A DNA stretch of 64,000 nt. Origin: Tetrapyrgos nigripes. Lineage: Eukaryota > Basidiomycota > Agaricomycetes > Agaricales > Campanellaceae. Location: positions 62,001 to 126,000 of the forward strand of contig JAACJM010000112.1 in NCBI GenBank assembly GCA_013368315.1, given 5' to 3'. Below, piece by piece: positions 11,690-24,126 of the stretch. The position numbers and the translations under genes were made by a program. Below the pieces are notes generated by a model. That model was given only the letters and a program-made list of their open reading frames with translations, was not told the DNA's origin and did no database searches. Position 1 is the first letter of the stretch. Every line of letters begins with the position of its first letter.

Positions 11690-12370
11690 CGGTCTTCACT
11701 GACTGAAAGTCCGGCAGGAACGAGAGAGGAGTGATGAGAGGGGAGAGCAGCGACAGAGGGAGGGGGCTTGTTACTGTTAATAGGGACTTGAGACTATATC
11801 AGTGTACTCGAGCTTTATACGCTATCTCAGGCTGGTGCTGCTGGTATCAACGTTCTCAAGACGGCAGTTTTGACTAGTTGGTGTTCATACCAACCATGCC
11901 AGTGATTTACTAAATGCCGGGGGTGTTGAGGCCGATATTGGCGATGTCATTCAAGCAAGCATTAATAACAGATTAGTAACAGGGGCTGCTATGGCTTGAA
12001 TAGCTACTCATAGCCTACCTACTGTTCCGATATTTCTTGGATATTTCTGGTTGATTTTGTTTCCACACAAATCTTCGAACCGATAGCTCGAGCATCAGGC
12101 ACGAGGCAATTCAGAAGGAAGCACGTACTTAGACGAATAGCTTGACACACCGTGGTTCAGAAGCAACCTATAGATCCTGGAAAGTGATAGGATGTGGAAC
12201 ATCACTGCCACTGGTGCACATGCCGACGGATCAGCGCTCCGGCTGCCAAATTAGGAAAGTAAACGCATCAACCCGCCTTTATTTCAGAGATTCCCAATGA
12301 CTATAGACTTAATGTAGGCCTTCATTAATACGAGTGAAGTGATATCCACTGGGTGATTACAGAATTTACA
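11690..12370 (-). repeat. Inverted copy of the upstream region of the 24.1-kb gene
   Basis: Read on the minus strand, this interval aligns in pieces with about 23160-24120 on the plus strand. Shared blocks include the CCGCCTTTA/TTTCAGA area, GGCTATGAGTAGCTATTC, the CTCGAGCTATC block, the palindrome described separately and CAAGCCCCCTCCCT close to the start codon. The order of blocks is the same, so a promoter-plus-first-exon segment was duplicated in inverted orientation and then decayed. The right end of similarity is near 12370. Confidence 0.7.
11878..11893. promoter_or_regulatory. Palindromic upstream element (relic copy)
   Basis: TTGGTGTTCATACCAA, the reverse complement of the TTGGTATGAACACCAA found upstream of the two plus-strand genes. 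Half sites TTGGT and ACCAA surround a 6-bp centre. It lies about 195 bp upstream of the relic start codon. Confidence 0.5.
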
Positions 12371-12473
12371 AAGTGGTAGTGAAGCGAGACCTATCCATTC
12401 CCTGCCTTCTCATTTTTTCCTGAAAGTCAGCGTCAGCTCGAAACTAACACACATTAAAGGACTGAGGCTCACA

Positions 12474-14215
12474 TCACGACATATTCGTCGCATACATCGG
12501 TGGAGGCTCATCTGTCAACCCTCTCGCCCAATCTGAATCGGCCTGGTCCTCCAACGCCCGAATCTGCGCCATCATTCTCTCCATAGCTAATTGCATTCCC
12601 TGGATCCCAGCATTTGAGGATTGTACGGTTTGTTGTAGTTCTCGTACTTGCTGCCGGAGATCATTGGCTTCTTGCTGAAGATGTATCTGACGGAAAGTTG
12701 CCCGGGCAGATATAGCCCGTACTGTTGAATGGTTGGTGTCCCGGGGATCCGATGGCGATGGTGACAAACCCTGAGGTGCAGTGGCACCGTTGAGATCGGG
12801 AGATCCCGCGGACGACGATGATGTAGTCTGACCAGCAGAATCTACTGTATTGGAAGTGTTTTGATATTTGAGATCATATGGTCTAGAAGACGAGGACCTG
12901 TGTCCAGAGCTGTCGAAGCTGGAAGATGGCTCGGACACGTCAGGAGGGTGATACTTGAGATCGAAGGGTCGAATCCTAGTCTCGCGGGCTGGAAGAACTG
13001 CTAAGAAAGGGTTCCGACTTTTCAAGGTTCCATCTCGAGCTTTGCGACGATGTCTGAACACCAAAAGAAAGACCACGGCAGCGATGACCACGATAACCAC
13101 AGCCATGGAGGTTCCAATGACGGCTGCCCTGTTAGCAGAAAAACCCGAACGTCTATAATGAAGTCAATAAGTCGGTAATGTAAACTTATGAAAATGCCAT
13201 GAAAACAGACGTACGAGTTTCCGGATGCCTCTGTTGAGGTTTCTCCTCCATTACTTTCTCCAGATGGCACACTCATCGTCGAGTCGCCCTCTGTCGTCGT
13301 GGTCGCTGTGGAGGAGGAGGAGGAGGAGGAGGAGTGTATTGCCCAGGTTAGGGTGGAGGAGGAGGAGAAGCTGATTAACGGCTTTGGACCAAGAACTGAT
13401 GTAGTGGGTCTGGGAAACACCCTGGCGGTGGAATCACCCTGAATTGCAAATATATGTGTAGTCACTGCTGGGTCAAAGGTAGTCACTGCTGGGTCAAAGG
13501 TAGTCACTGCTGGGTCAAAGATAGTCACTACTGGGTCAAGGAAAGTCACTGTTGGGTCAAGGGTAGTATCTGTTCCCGCCCCATTGTCTGGCTGAAAGTC
13601 TGAGCATTTCCCTGACTCTCCTGAATCTTCTCTGTTACTCGAACATCCAAATCTGCCGTCATTAACGACACGTTGACCTGAAATGCCATCGATAAAAACT
13701 TGTTCAAAATTGAGATCAAATCCAGCAGCGGAGGCAACAAGTACACCTAGTCAATAGACAGATTAATGAGTGTCCATTTCAGAAAGCATCTTGGAAGCAA
13801 ATTTCGTTGGTTGTCCTTACCAGAAACTCGGTTTACGGCAGTGAATGTGGCAATTCCTAAATTTCCTGCTGTTCCTCCACCTCCTCCACCTCCTCCTCCT
13901 CCCCCTCCAACTCCAACTCGGAGTACTTGTTGTGTACTTCGCATGAATAAGAATGTGGTCTGGCCCGCATCAGCGGCGGTGCCGACTGGTGTGAGAGTTC
14001 CTCCTCCGCGCAGAATGTCGTTCCCCGCGCTGAATTGTGAGAACTGAGCGTATTCTACAAGTGTCAGAGTCTGGCCATATGCTACTAGTATAAACAGACA
14101 CCAAGAATAATCAAAACGAGTATGGAGATATGAGTTGATAGTACTCACCGAATAATAGAAGGAAAAATGAGAGTAGGTAGGACAAAAGTCCTCGAGCCAG
14201 AAAGCATAGATTCAT
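12474..14215 (-). CDS. Single-pass membrane protein, RPFD repeats and PPxY tail (copy B)
   Basis: Four exons (14149..14215, 13821..14081, 13215..13746, 12474..13152) give 512 residues with phases identical to the other family copies. Order of parts: signal peptide (FLARGLLSYLLSFFLLLF); ectodomain starting YGQTLTLVEY with the family motif TPVGTAADAGQTTFLF and a run of 12 Gly; a second ectodomain exon with GVLVASAAGF, FGCSS, a 7-residue repeat (DPAVTTF type) and Ser/Thr-rich sequence; a membrane helix (MAVVIVVIAAVVFLLVF) with a basic stop-transfer; cytoplasmic RPFDLKYHPPD and RPYDLKYQ repeats; a short coiled coil (LQQEANDLRQQVRELQQTV); and the terminal DEPPPMYATN with a PPxY motif. Function is unknown. 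PPxY motifs usually bind WW domains such as those of Rsp5-type ubiquitin ligases. The ectodomain is longer than in the other two copies because of simple repeats. Confidence 0.85.
13452..13565 (-). repeat. 21-bp coding minisatellite in copy B
   Basis: About five imperfect tandem copies of a 21-bp unit (TAGTCACTGCTGGGTCAAAG core). Because the unit is a multiple of three it keeps the frame and encodes DPAVTTF-type heptapeptides in the ectodomain. The two adjacent inner copies are nearly identical, suggesting recent length change. Confidence 0.85.
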
Positions 14216-16729
14216 GTTTTCTAGACTTGAAGGCCTGACAGTATAGAAGGAATGCGGAAAGGCGAAAATGCGGAAAGCGGTGGTAAGCAAAACGAGAAAA
14301 TACCACACACTTGAGGCATTTGAGTGTGTCTTCGCAAACTAACCTAATCCAATACATCACTAGATGTGGGTATCCACGCAGATGGATGGCTTGAAGCATT
14401 GTATCCGAGTCAGACAACGCATCAGCTAACATGGGTTGACTCTTGAGATAACAGATCAAGACGGGTACGCTTGGGTAGGATACAATCATGTTCCAGAGAA
14501 GCAAAAAATAAACCTCGAAGCCTTCCTTTATTAACGGAGCTATCAGACTTAGCGCTATGCAACTGTGGTCAGAGGGATAGCAAAAAAAATCACAATAGTG
14601 GCCTAACAGGTCTGATGTCTCAACTGAGGGAAAAGCGTGCCGTTCGACCACGATAGAGGTAATGTTTCCGAGCAGTGTGGCTGCTGGTATCAAAAACGAC
14701 ATACCACATGATCACCTACCGTACGGGATATATGTGGAAGGTAGAAATTAGAAAAAAAAGTGCATATCTAAACAAGACGGAGTTTGGCTATAGAAACCCG
14801 AGTCTACCGTATTGGGTCTTGACGCACGGATAGGCAGAGAAATATTTCCCAAAGTGAGGTGCTAGAGGAAAACGACGAAAGTGATCAAGTGGCGCCGTCA
14901 AATGGTTCACAACAATCATTCTACTTATAGCCGGCCTGTGAGCCGTACTAGAAGTACTAGTGGAGGTAGCTTCTCACTTTGAAGCAACTTCAAAGCGACC
15001 AATATACCCGGATACAGTACTGAAAGTAGAAGTGGCTTCTTGCTTCGGGTTAGGGTCAACCTACGCACAATGGCTAAAAAGATACTAAGGGGCAGGAGGG
15101 AACGCAAAAAGAAGCATATTTTATCTGGACACGGCGGATCAGAGCGAGGACAAAACGCAAAGCAAGCATGACGAAGGGAATAGACGTGTAGATTGTGAGA
15201 CAAAAGAGACGAATTAGAGCGAGAAGTACTAGGATCTATAATATATCCTAGATTTTAACCAGTAGACCAACGAGACCAATGTCATCGACAGAACTTTAAG
15301 TCTGTGCAAGTCTGAAGGGCATTCTCCGGCCGAAAGCCAATAAGAACTCTTAAGATTCGTAGAAGAAAGCAGATAGTATTCACATAAAATTGTCCAAGAA
15401 CAAATGATGATCATGAAATGCCAAGAAAGATATCAATGTTAGTTGTTTGAGGGTATATCTATGAATGCCTATGGAGTGTATGTATTTGAAAGTTCGCATG
15501 AATGAGAGGGAGTGAGTGTAGGTGTAGTAATTGGCAGTACGCGATTGCAGGTGTATGGGTAAACGAAATGCGAGTACAAAAAGCAGAAAGCAAGAATCAA
15601 ATTTCTATGTCATAATGCGAATTGAATGCGAGGAGAAAGACGAACGAGGAAGGACGAAAGAAAAGGGGATGAGGAAAAGTAAAGGTCATAGCAAGTCGTA
15701 AAAGGTCGTGAATAGTCGTAAGGGGTCAAGTCTGTCGTAAACTTGGAAAGGCAAAGTCCGAGTCCATGTTCGAAGAAATCGGGACATCAGCCAAAACAGA
15801 TTGAAGATGAAGATAAATAAAGACAAGAGCAAGACTGAGATCCAAGGAATGGAGAAACAGATGGATGGAATGGATACACGAGGAACGAGAAAGGAGGAAA
15901 CGAGGTCAATGACGATCAGGAACAGGAACAGGAAGATATCGATATGTACTGAGAGATGAAACCAAGAAACGTCTGAAGGACCCAAAAAGACAAAAGGCGA
16001 AAAGCGCGTAAGCACACGTAAGCATACGCAAGACATGATGCAAGCAGTGTGAGACGCGTGTTGAGATCAATGAAAATGTAGATCATGATGTAGATGCGAA
16101 GAGTGCGTATGAGGCCTGGATGACTTGAAAACGCGTGTATCCGGATCTCGGTACACTATTACTGTGTGGGGAATGGAAATTTGGTATCAAGGCTTGAGGA
16201 CGGATCGTCGGGACGGATTGGAGGAGGGGGAAAAGGTAGATATCATTGATCGATGCATTGATCCGTTCCTCCAACTCCGACAGATACGATGTCCACGAAA
16301 TGAAGCAACGGGAAGACATCTGATACTGCAGCGTGTTGGTATAGTGGCGTTGTCGATGACGACGATGACGATTGGTGGGATGTGATGTGCAGCTTGCAAA
16401 GTGATTCCCGGTATATGACGAAAGAGATGAAGACGAGGCGAAATGCGAGCCGAGGCAATGCATCATCCGTGCGATGACAGTCGAGAGAACGAAATGAAGA
16501 AGAAGAGACAAGTAATCCACGACAGCGAGAACATGACAAAAAACTCCAGCGCCAGTAGAAGGGGAACCAAACGGCACAAAAAGACAAAAAGACGACAGAA
16601 GATAAATATATAAATATTCCACGAGAACGCATCATGATCTGTAGGACTCCAAAAAAGCAGAAACAAGAAACCAAAATAAAGCAACCTTCGTCATCCAGGG
16701 GGCGCAGTCAACGTTTGCTGGAACCCCAT
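14216..16729. other. Intergenic region without a supported gene
   Basis: About 2.5 kb. The first few hundred bases hold the promoter of copy B on the minus strand; the TTGGT/ACCAA palindrome seen upstream of its paralogues was not found. The part from 15450 to 16700 is purine rich on the plus strand with many short frames but no recognisable domain, signal or splice pattern. Confidence 0.45.
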
Positions 16730-19010
16730 TTACACAAACCCCCTCCTCCACTTCTCCAACTCCCTCCCCGTCACATTCAACCCCCTCCAATCTTCAAGCC
16801 AAACTCCCCTCGCTTTAGTTCTTTCGAGGAGACGTTGCCAGAAACGGATGATACGCGGGTGGTGGGGTGCGGGAAGGCGGGAGGGGAGGGTAGGAGTGGT
16901 GGCAGTGTCGAGATTTGTATACGAGTTTGTAATGCTCAAGTTAAAAGACGAAGACGAAGTAGAGAGTACACCAAGAGAAGAAGACGGGAAATGAGCAGAC
17001 AAAGGCGTATGTGGAGGTGTAGTCGCCGAGGTAGACGCCGTGGATGCAGACGCAGACCCAGTAATAATAGACCCGGCGGTAGATGTAGATCCAGACCCAA
17101 ATGTACTGACCCCACTAGACGACACCGTGTTCATAGACGTGACGGTGTTACTTCTGGACCTCGACGTCCCAGAACCAGACCCAGATTGAGACGCAGAACC
17201 AGACCTGGAACGAGAGCTAGAGGTGGGTAAAGGAGGCTGTAACAGTTTAAAATCTCTAGTCGATGCTGCAGCCCCAAGCTGTGCGTCGACGCCAACCTCC
17301 TCAACCCTCATCGTAGTCGTCGTCATTACCACCGGTGCGAAGCCCGCTATACCCTGAGTCGGCGTAGATGGTGAGACTGGTGAACTGAGCTGTGTCTGCG
17401 TTGTTGAGCCTTCATCATCATTGTCGTCATCGTCATCGTCATCGTTATCGTCTAGTTGCCCTAAACTCGAGAACCTTCTGAGTCTAGTCCTCCACGACGA
17501 AGGTGGAGACGGGGATGAGGCCTTAGCCTCAGCATCCGCTGCCGACCCCGACGGATTCAGACCCAACCTCGAAAACGACCTTCTCAGTCCCCCCATCTTA
17601 TCCTTATCCCCACTTTTTCCCTTTCCCTTCAAATGACTCTTTTCATTACCACCTCCTATACCCTGTCTCTGCCTTTCCCTCTCTATTAAAACCCTCCTAT
17701 ATCCAGCATACCCACCCCACCCCCATCCCCTCTCCACTCCTACCTCGCCTCTCCTTATAAGATCACTTGCTTCGCTTAGATCTCTGATGTATTTGAGTGA
17801 AGGGAACGTCTCGGGTTGAAGAAGTGAAGTGAGCTGTTCAAGGAGCATGAAGAACGGCGAGTCGTCTGAGGATAGAGGGTCGAGGTAGGGGGGAAGGGGG
17901 GATCTGGACCTGGGGTCGTCGAGTAAAGCTTCCGTGGTCTGAAAAATAAAAAGAAAAAGAAAAAGAAAAAAAAGAAAAGAAAAACAAAGGTAAGTTAGCA
18001 AATTGATTTGAGTAGGCGAAAATGAAGAAACTAAACGCACTTGTTCTCTATCCCTATGATCCCCAACCCACTCTCCCCAATCTCCCCATACCCTACCCTC
18101 CAGCCCCCTTAAGCCAACTATCTCCACACCTTCATGTGAAGGTAAGAGTGCATGAGGAGCAATCCAATCAGGTCTTGTCCAATCCCAAGACCCATTCCCT
18201 GCGTCTGTTATAAACACTCTCAAATTGGGTAGAAGGAGGGGTAAACCACCGGATAAGAGAGCGTCTTGGGTGTCTAGGAGTTGCGAGATGGTTTGTGGAT
18301 TTGGATTGTTCCCATTCGCGTTCCCGCTGTGTGCGTGTGCTTGGCGGGATCCTAGGCCTGAAGACGAGGTAGACGCAGCTTCGGCAGAGGCATAGGCAGA
18401 GGTAGACGCATCATGCGTAAACGTAAACGCAGGTGTAGATGCAGACGTAGACGCAGACGCAGATGTTGTAGATGCAGAATATGGACTGAACGAAGAAGCA
18501 AAATTATGCCCCCCACCCGCATCCAACTCCAACACCCTAACCTTCTCCCCATGTGCGAGGAAGAAGAGTTCCCATCCAGTCCTTGTCGCCATCCTGGACA
18601 TGTTCTCCAATGTTAATCTGTCTTTTACTATCTGGCGTCCTTGTCCCTGTCCCTGTCCCTGTCCTCTCTTGGGTTCGGCTCTCCCTCTCCCTGGTCCTGG
18701 TCGGGCAGAAGGTGAAAACGAAGTCGAAGTAAAGGAATGACGCTGACGCTGTCGATCTCTCCACCCCTCCCTCCTCCTCCCCCAACTTTTAACCACCCAG
18801 TCAAAATCCCCATTCTCTACATCACCCAATCCTCTCAACGTTTCCCCGCCAAATCCAAACCGCAACCCGCGTCCGCGTCTCATGCTCATGCCTCCTAGTC
18901 CACCTAGGCGTGCTTCTGCTTCTGCTTCTACTTCTTCTTCTTCAGTAAACTCGCTCTCGCTCTCGTTCTCGTTCTCGTTTCCAGAGAACCGAGCAAACCC
19001 AAACCCATTC

Positions 19011-19041
<31 letters not shown>

Positions 19042-22000
19042 GAACAGAGTCGGAATGGTCATGGTCGACATCAAACTCGGACGACCCACTACCCGCTTTA
19101 ATCCCCAAATTCCTCAACCGAGGTAAATCCCACCTCGCCAACCTGCCCAATGCCGAATTCGATAACGTCAAGACTAGGGTATGGAGGGCTGGGAGTGTCA
19201 CTCTATGTCCGTCCACTTTTGCTTTAACACCGTTGATGCCCGAGGCAGACCCAGAGTTGGATAAATCCAACTCGAGATACTCTAGAGCACTATACGCGTA
19301 CGGGTTATACGCATAAAGCTGATGATGATGATGATGCTGTTGTTGTTGTTGTTGACGCAGCTGACTCTGTCGTCCAAGTAACACCCTCTCGACCTCTTCC
19401 AAATCGGCTCCGTCTCCATAAGATGTCCATGTGAGCTTTTTGAGAGGTAGTGGCGAAGCCGAAGAAGAGAACGATAAGGATTTGGGGGAGCTACCCCCAG
19501 ACCCAGACTTAGAACCGACCCCGACCCCGACCCCGACCCCAAGACCAAGTAACACACCAACCATCCCACCCACACCTCCATCCCTCTCCACTACGACTTC
19601 TTCCATCAAATTTCTCCTCATACTTCCACCACCACCCCCATACCCTACCCCACCATACCCTTGTCCTGCCCCTCCCCCTCCAATACCCATCCCCATCCCC
19701 ATACCTATCCCCATACCCATCGCACCACCTCCCATCGCACCCCCACCCAAATAAACAGGCACCGGTATCGCACAAGGTAAATCCTCAAACACCACCAACC
19801 TCGGTGCATAGTCCAGGATGGTGCGTATGTCAGCTGGGTTACATCGAGAGAGGAAGGATGTGGAGAGTTGGAGGGTTTGGATGTATATCCCTGAGGTTAT
19901 TGTTTTGTGGGATTGAGATTGAGATTGAGATTGAGAATGAGAGGTAGGGGAAGGAGAGCCGGCGGCGCAGACCTGGAGTAATGGAAATGGGTTAACATTG
20001 GTATTAGCATGAGAGGAAGACGAAGGAGAGGAAGACGACGATGAAGAGTAACAGTAAGACGAAGTTGGATGAATAGATGAAAGAAGAACCAGAAACGAAA
20101 TGAGAAAACCAAAGAAACGAAAAGAAGAAGAAAAAGGGAAAAAAGGCCAAGAAAAACGAAAAAGAAAGAAAGCCGGAACCAATGAACCAAAGAAGCAAGA
20201 AGAAAGAAAGAGCGGTGATAGCATATAGCCCAAACGAGCCAAATGACCCAAATGAGATCAACCACTGAGACCCTTGCCCTCGCATCAACACCAATAACCA
20301 ACAACCAATAACCAATCATCATCATGATCATCACCCTTCCACCATTACCATCCATCATATCATAAATTTCATGATGGAAGGTGTAAGTGCGGCGGCGGAA
20401 AGATGCGAGGAGCGAGGGTCGGATATGAAGATGAAGACGAAAGGTAAAGGTACCGAGATGAGATGCGATGAGAACAGAACAGAACAAGAATAACGGATAA
20501 CGGGGGGACGGGAGACGCAAACGCAAACGCAACACAAACACGACGTGGAGATGGACGGGAAGCGGAAGCGGAAGACGGAGACGGTGAAAGAGGAGAAGGA
20601 ACGACTCGCAAACCCAACCCTGACCAACCAACCAGCCAGCCAGCAAAGTGTAAATCCCAATCCTTCAAACACTCTTTCCTTTTCCTTAACAATAACAGTC
20701 CCAACCCCTGAAACAAACATCCCCACGTCCCCAACCCCACCCCCGCACCTCTTTCCTTTTCTGCCCAAACGTCAAACGTCAAATGTCAAACCCCAAACCC
20801 CCGAACCCCAAAACACAACGCATAGCCAATCCAAACCCAAACCCAACCAAAATTAGACCCAACTCCAAACCCAAAATCACCAAAGACCCAAATATAAAGT
20901 CAAGGAACAAGAAGAGTAAATGAAAGAACCAAAGAATCAAAGAACGGTGAAAGCCTATACATATTCCATAGCCAATAGCACCCCACAGCCCACATAACCC
21001 AAACGAGCCAAATGAGGTCAACCAGTAAGACGACAGCAACGAACGGGAACGGTAGCAGTGAGACCCAATAGCCAACAGCCAACAGTCAACACCCAGGAAC
21101 ACAACGCTAACAGCCAGCCAATGGCCAAGAACACCGTTATCATTATCATCAACAGCCTTCGCTTCCACCACCGCTTCCGCCGTCCATCATAATTTCCATG
21201 ATTCCATGATGGAAGGTACGTGGTACAAGGTTTGCGGTATGCGGTATGCGGCGGCGGCGAGGTTGAGACGAGAACCGCGGAGGATCAACAACAACAACGA
21301 AATCACCCAACCCACGTCAAGAAGAACAACAACAGCAATGCGGAAAGATGCGAAAACGAAATGAGAGAGAGGGCCGAGAACGAAAGGTACCGAGATGGGA
21401 ACAGAACGGAACAGAACGGTAAACAGAACAAGGGATGGAAGATGAAAGATGGAACGAAGAAGGCGTTGGATGGATGGATGGGTAACGGGGTGACGGAAGA
21501 CGGGTGGGTAACGGACGGGAGAAGAGGGGCAACGTGGACCAAGACTAGGAAGACGGAGAGAATTGGAGCCGGAGACGGAGAAGTGGAGTCATTGGACACC
21601 CACAACCCGCAACCTGCAACCGATAGTGTGTGTATACACTCTACCACCCAAGTAAAATAAAAACAATCCAATGAAGAAAGAAAGTAGAGAAAGGAACACA
21701 ACAAAAAGTAAACCAAAAAGGAACAGAAAAACCCACCTGACACAAAATCGTCAAGGCCAGAGCCTTTGCTTGTCTTTTATTACTCAACCAAACCCACTCA
21801 TACAACGCCGGTTGGGAGTACGCGTTCCACAGCTTGCTAACCAGTGCGAAACTCCTTTTTTGGTCCATTAGGGTACGGTAGAAGTGGTGAGCGGGGGATG
21901 TGCGGTGGGGGTTTAGAGAGGCGGAAGTGGGGTAAGGATAGTCGGTATTGGAGGAAGTGTTGTTGTTGGAGGTGTTGGATGAGATACGAGAAAGAGGGGA

Positions 22001-22375
22001 AGGAGGTGGTAGAGAGGAAGAGGGGGTGTAATGCGGATGAGACGACGGAAGGTAATAGCTGGGTGTGTCCAAGAACGACTGGTCCTCCCCCGCTGCGCTC
22101 CTGGTCCTCGGCTCAGGCGGTAAACACGCATATCGTAGAATCATAATCCACAATTCGGGAGGAAGGTTGGGTAGCGGTCTTCCTGGTCGTGTTTCGTCTA
22201 AAATGTCGATAATATTGATACGTGGAGTAGTTGTCCGGACTACTTGTTTGACAAGTCGTTTCCATCTTGCAAGTGGGGATGATTGTTTTTTGTCTAGAGA
22301 GGAAAAGGGAGAAGGGGGGGAAAGCTGGGTAAAGGTGAAAACAGACGAGTCCATTGTCGTGGAAGGAAGAAACAA
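16730..22375 (-). CDS. Large F-box protein with low-complexity, leucine-rich C-terminal part
   Basis: Three exons are proposed: 21737..22375, 18041..19972 and 16730..17938, giving 1259 residues. Exon 1 carries an F-box-like motif (LPNLPPELWIMILRYACLPP) and the conserved agaric sequence FALVSKLWNAYSQPALYEWV, then KALALTILCQ at a GTGGGT donor. Exon 2 continues with IYIQTLQLSTSFLSRCNPAD and IRTILDYAPRLVVFEDL, as in other basidiomycete F-box proteins, and has Leu-rich stretches separated by long Gly, Ser, Asp and Gln runs. The 102-bp second intron has no stop in frame, so it could be retained; its pyrimidine-rich end favours splicing. F-box proteins bind Skp1 and recruit targets to SCF ubiquitin ligases; the target is unknown. 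The first intron is about 1.76 kb, very long for this genome. Exon 1 could alternatively belong to a shorter protein. Confidence 0.65.
19973..21736 (-). other. Long proposed intron of the F-box gene, internally duplicated
   Basis: This 1.76-kb interval separates F-box exon 1 from exon 2. It contains two diverged copies of one module, roughly 20160-20540 and 20920-21530. Shared blocks include CCCAAACGAGCCAAATGA, CATGATGGAAGGT, GGTACCGAGATG and GAACAGAACAGAACA-type runs, in the same order. Sequence is rich in CCCAAAC-like simple repeats. No coding exon is recognisable inside. Confidence 0.55.
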
Positions 22376-24126
22376 AGAGTTGTCGACTTGATGGATTGCC
22401 GAAACAGCCGAGTTATTCTCGAGACATAATTATTACGTGTGATTGCTCCCGAGCCTGGAAGTTTCCAAAGTGGAGGTCCAGAGTGTACCATAGGAGGAAG
22501 AGGAGTACGCCACTCACTCTGAGGGCCTTTGGAGTATGCATCGTGTACCGAAACTTTCCCTAAAATACAGAAAACAGAGTGTAAATGTAATCCAACAGCA
22601 CATGCCAAATTTGTAAACTTGTTTCCATACTTTCCGACGACCTTCCACATCAACAAACTCAGAGAGCTGTAGAAGAAAGGTTCTTATCATTCCAGGCTTT
22701 CTGAACGCCAACAACTTGAAGTCATGGTGTTATGGTGGGTCCCAGGTCCGTTACTGGGTTACCGTCTGTCGTGACTCGTGAAGGTTGCCTCACAGGCCTT
22801 CGCAATCCTTCCTCAGCCTGGTAGCCGTAACCGGTTGCTGTCCGACCATTCCAGTATTATGTATACACGCTTTCTCCTTCTCCTTCTCCGTCTTTAGGCA
22901 AGTTTTTACTTTGACTTTTACTTATATTATATTACCTACCCAGGTTTGAAGTTGCAATAACTTACCAGCAATCTGAACCCCCTCCTGAGTCACTGTAACG
23001 ATACCAATTGAACGTTCAACACCAGCTTGGGCTTCGCCCGAGTCCCCCGCCGGTGTATCACTTCACACGTGTATGGTCCATGTGTGCTCGAGGCTATGAT
23101 GTCACGGTCTTCAACTCCTATGACTCCGGCTCTAGAGAATGAATATAGGCCTCGGTTGATTTACTATCGCTCTGAAACCCTCGCAATCACCCATTGGATA
23201 TCACTTGTATGAATGGAGGCGGCTTCCATCTTATAATTGTCTATGTTCATTGAGAATATCTGAAGTAAAGGCGGGTTGATGTGCCACTTTCTTTATTCAG
23301 CAGACGACGCGCTGATACAGATCCAGTAATCAGTTTTGTAAGGGTCACGTCCCTTACTCCATATATAGCGCCTGCGACGGTATTCACACTGTACCGAATA
23401 TTGTGGCCTTTTGGTCCAGTTGGAGGTTGGGTCTCATCGCAGGCTGACCAATCCTTTACAAGTTTCTCTTTTGAAAAATCACTTCCTAGGGGCTAGAGGC
23501 TGCTTCCGAGCCACGACGTGTGGCTCATTGACCCGTGCTTGTTGCTCGAGCTATCCGTTGGAGATTTCTGTGCAAACTTAATCAATGAGAAGTCACAATA
23601 TCAGAACAGCAGGCTATGAGTAGCTATTCTGGCCATAGACCCATAGCAGCCGCTGTTACATAGTTCTGATCCATGACCAGCCATTGCCAGATACTTAGAA
23701 ATGGCTATTTTGATCCACTGATATATACTACACTGCCATTCTAGTACCACTGAATCAAATGAATCCTCCTCAGGCTCTTTCCTTGTCTCAGTTCTCTTAT
23801 CCTCTCCCTGTCACCCTTCTTCCCACCACGAGATATGTTTATCTAGACTGGCGGGATGCCTCTGCCTGAGCGCTACGGGCATGATATCAACCTCCACACC
23901 CCGACCTTTAAATATCTGGCCTGAATCTGATCGTTGGTATGAACACCAACCAATTAAAACTTCCATCTTGATACCAGCTTGAAATGGTGTATAAGGCTGA
24001 GGCACGCTGATACTATAGACTCCGATCCTGATTGACAAGCCCCCTCCCTACCTTGGCTGTTGTTGCTCTCCTCTCTCATTTTCTTTCTCGTTCCTGCCGG
24101 ACTTTCTGCCAGTAAGGACTAGAAAG
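22376..24126. other. Shared upstream region of the F-box gene and membrane-protein copy C
   Basis: No gene is seen. The left part is the F-box promoter on the minus strand, the right part the promoter of copy C on the plus strand. Most of it recurs in unit 2 (27671-28872) in shortened form. Confidence 0.5.
23934..23949. promoter_or_regulatory. Palindromic upstream element of copy C
   Basis: TTGGTATGAACACCAA, an inverted repeat with 5-bp arms and a 6-bp centre, 178 bp before the ATG. The same 16 bp is present upstream of copy D and, reversed, upstream of the relic. A transcription-factor site is inferred. Confidence 0.55.

Noticed and set aside
13766..14047. Proline-run protein on the plus strand
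   Set aside because: Antisense of the poly-Gly ectodomain exon of membrane-protein copy B, whose splice phases match those of its paralogues.
16634..17230. Arg-rich plus-strand frame of 198 codons
   Set aside because: It is the antisense shadow of the Ser/Thr-rich C-terminal exon of the F-box gene; the RRRR pattern reflects repeats in the real gene.
18413..18616. Cys/Arg-rich plus-strand frame resembling a small basic protein
   Set aside because: Antisense of simple coding repeats in the F-box gene; no start context, splice or homology support.
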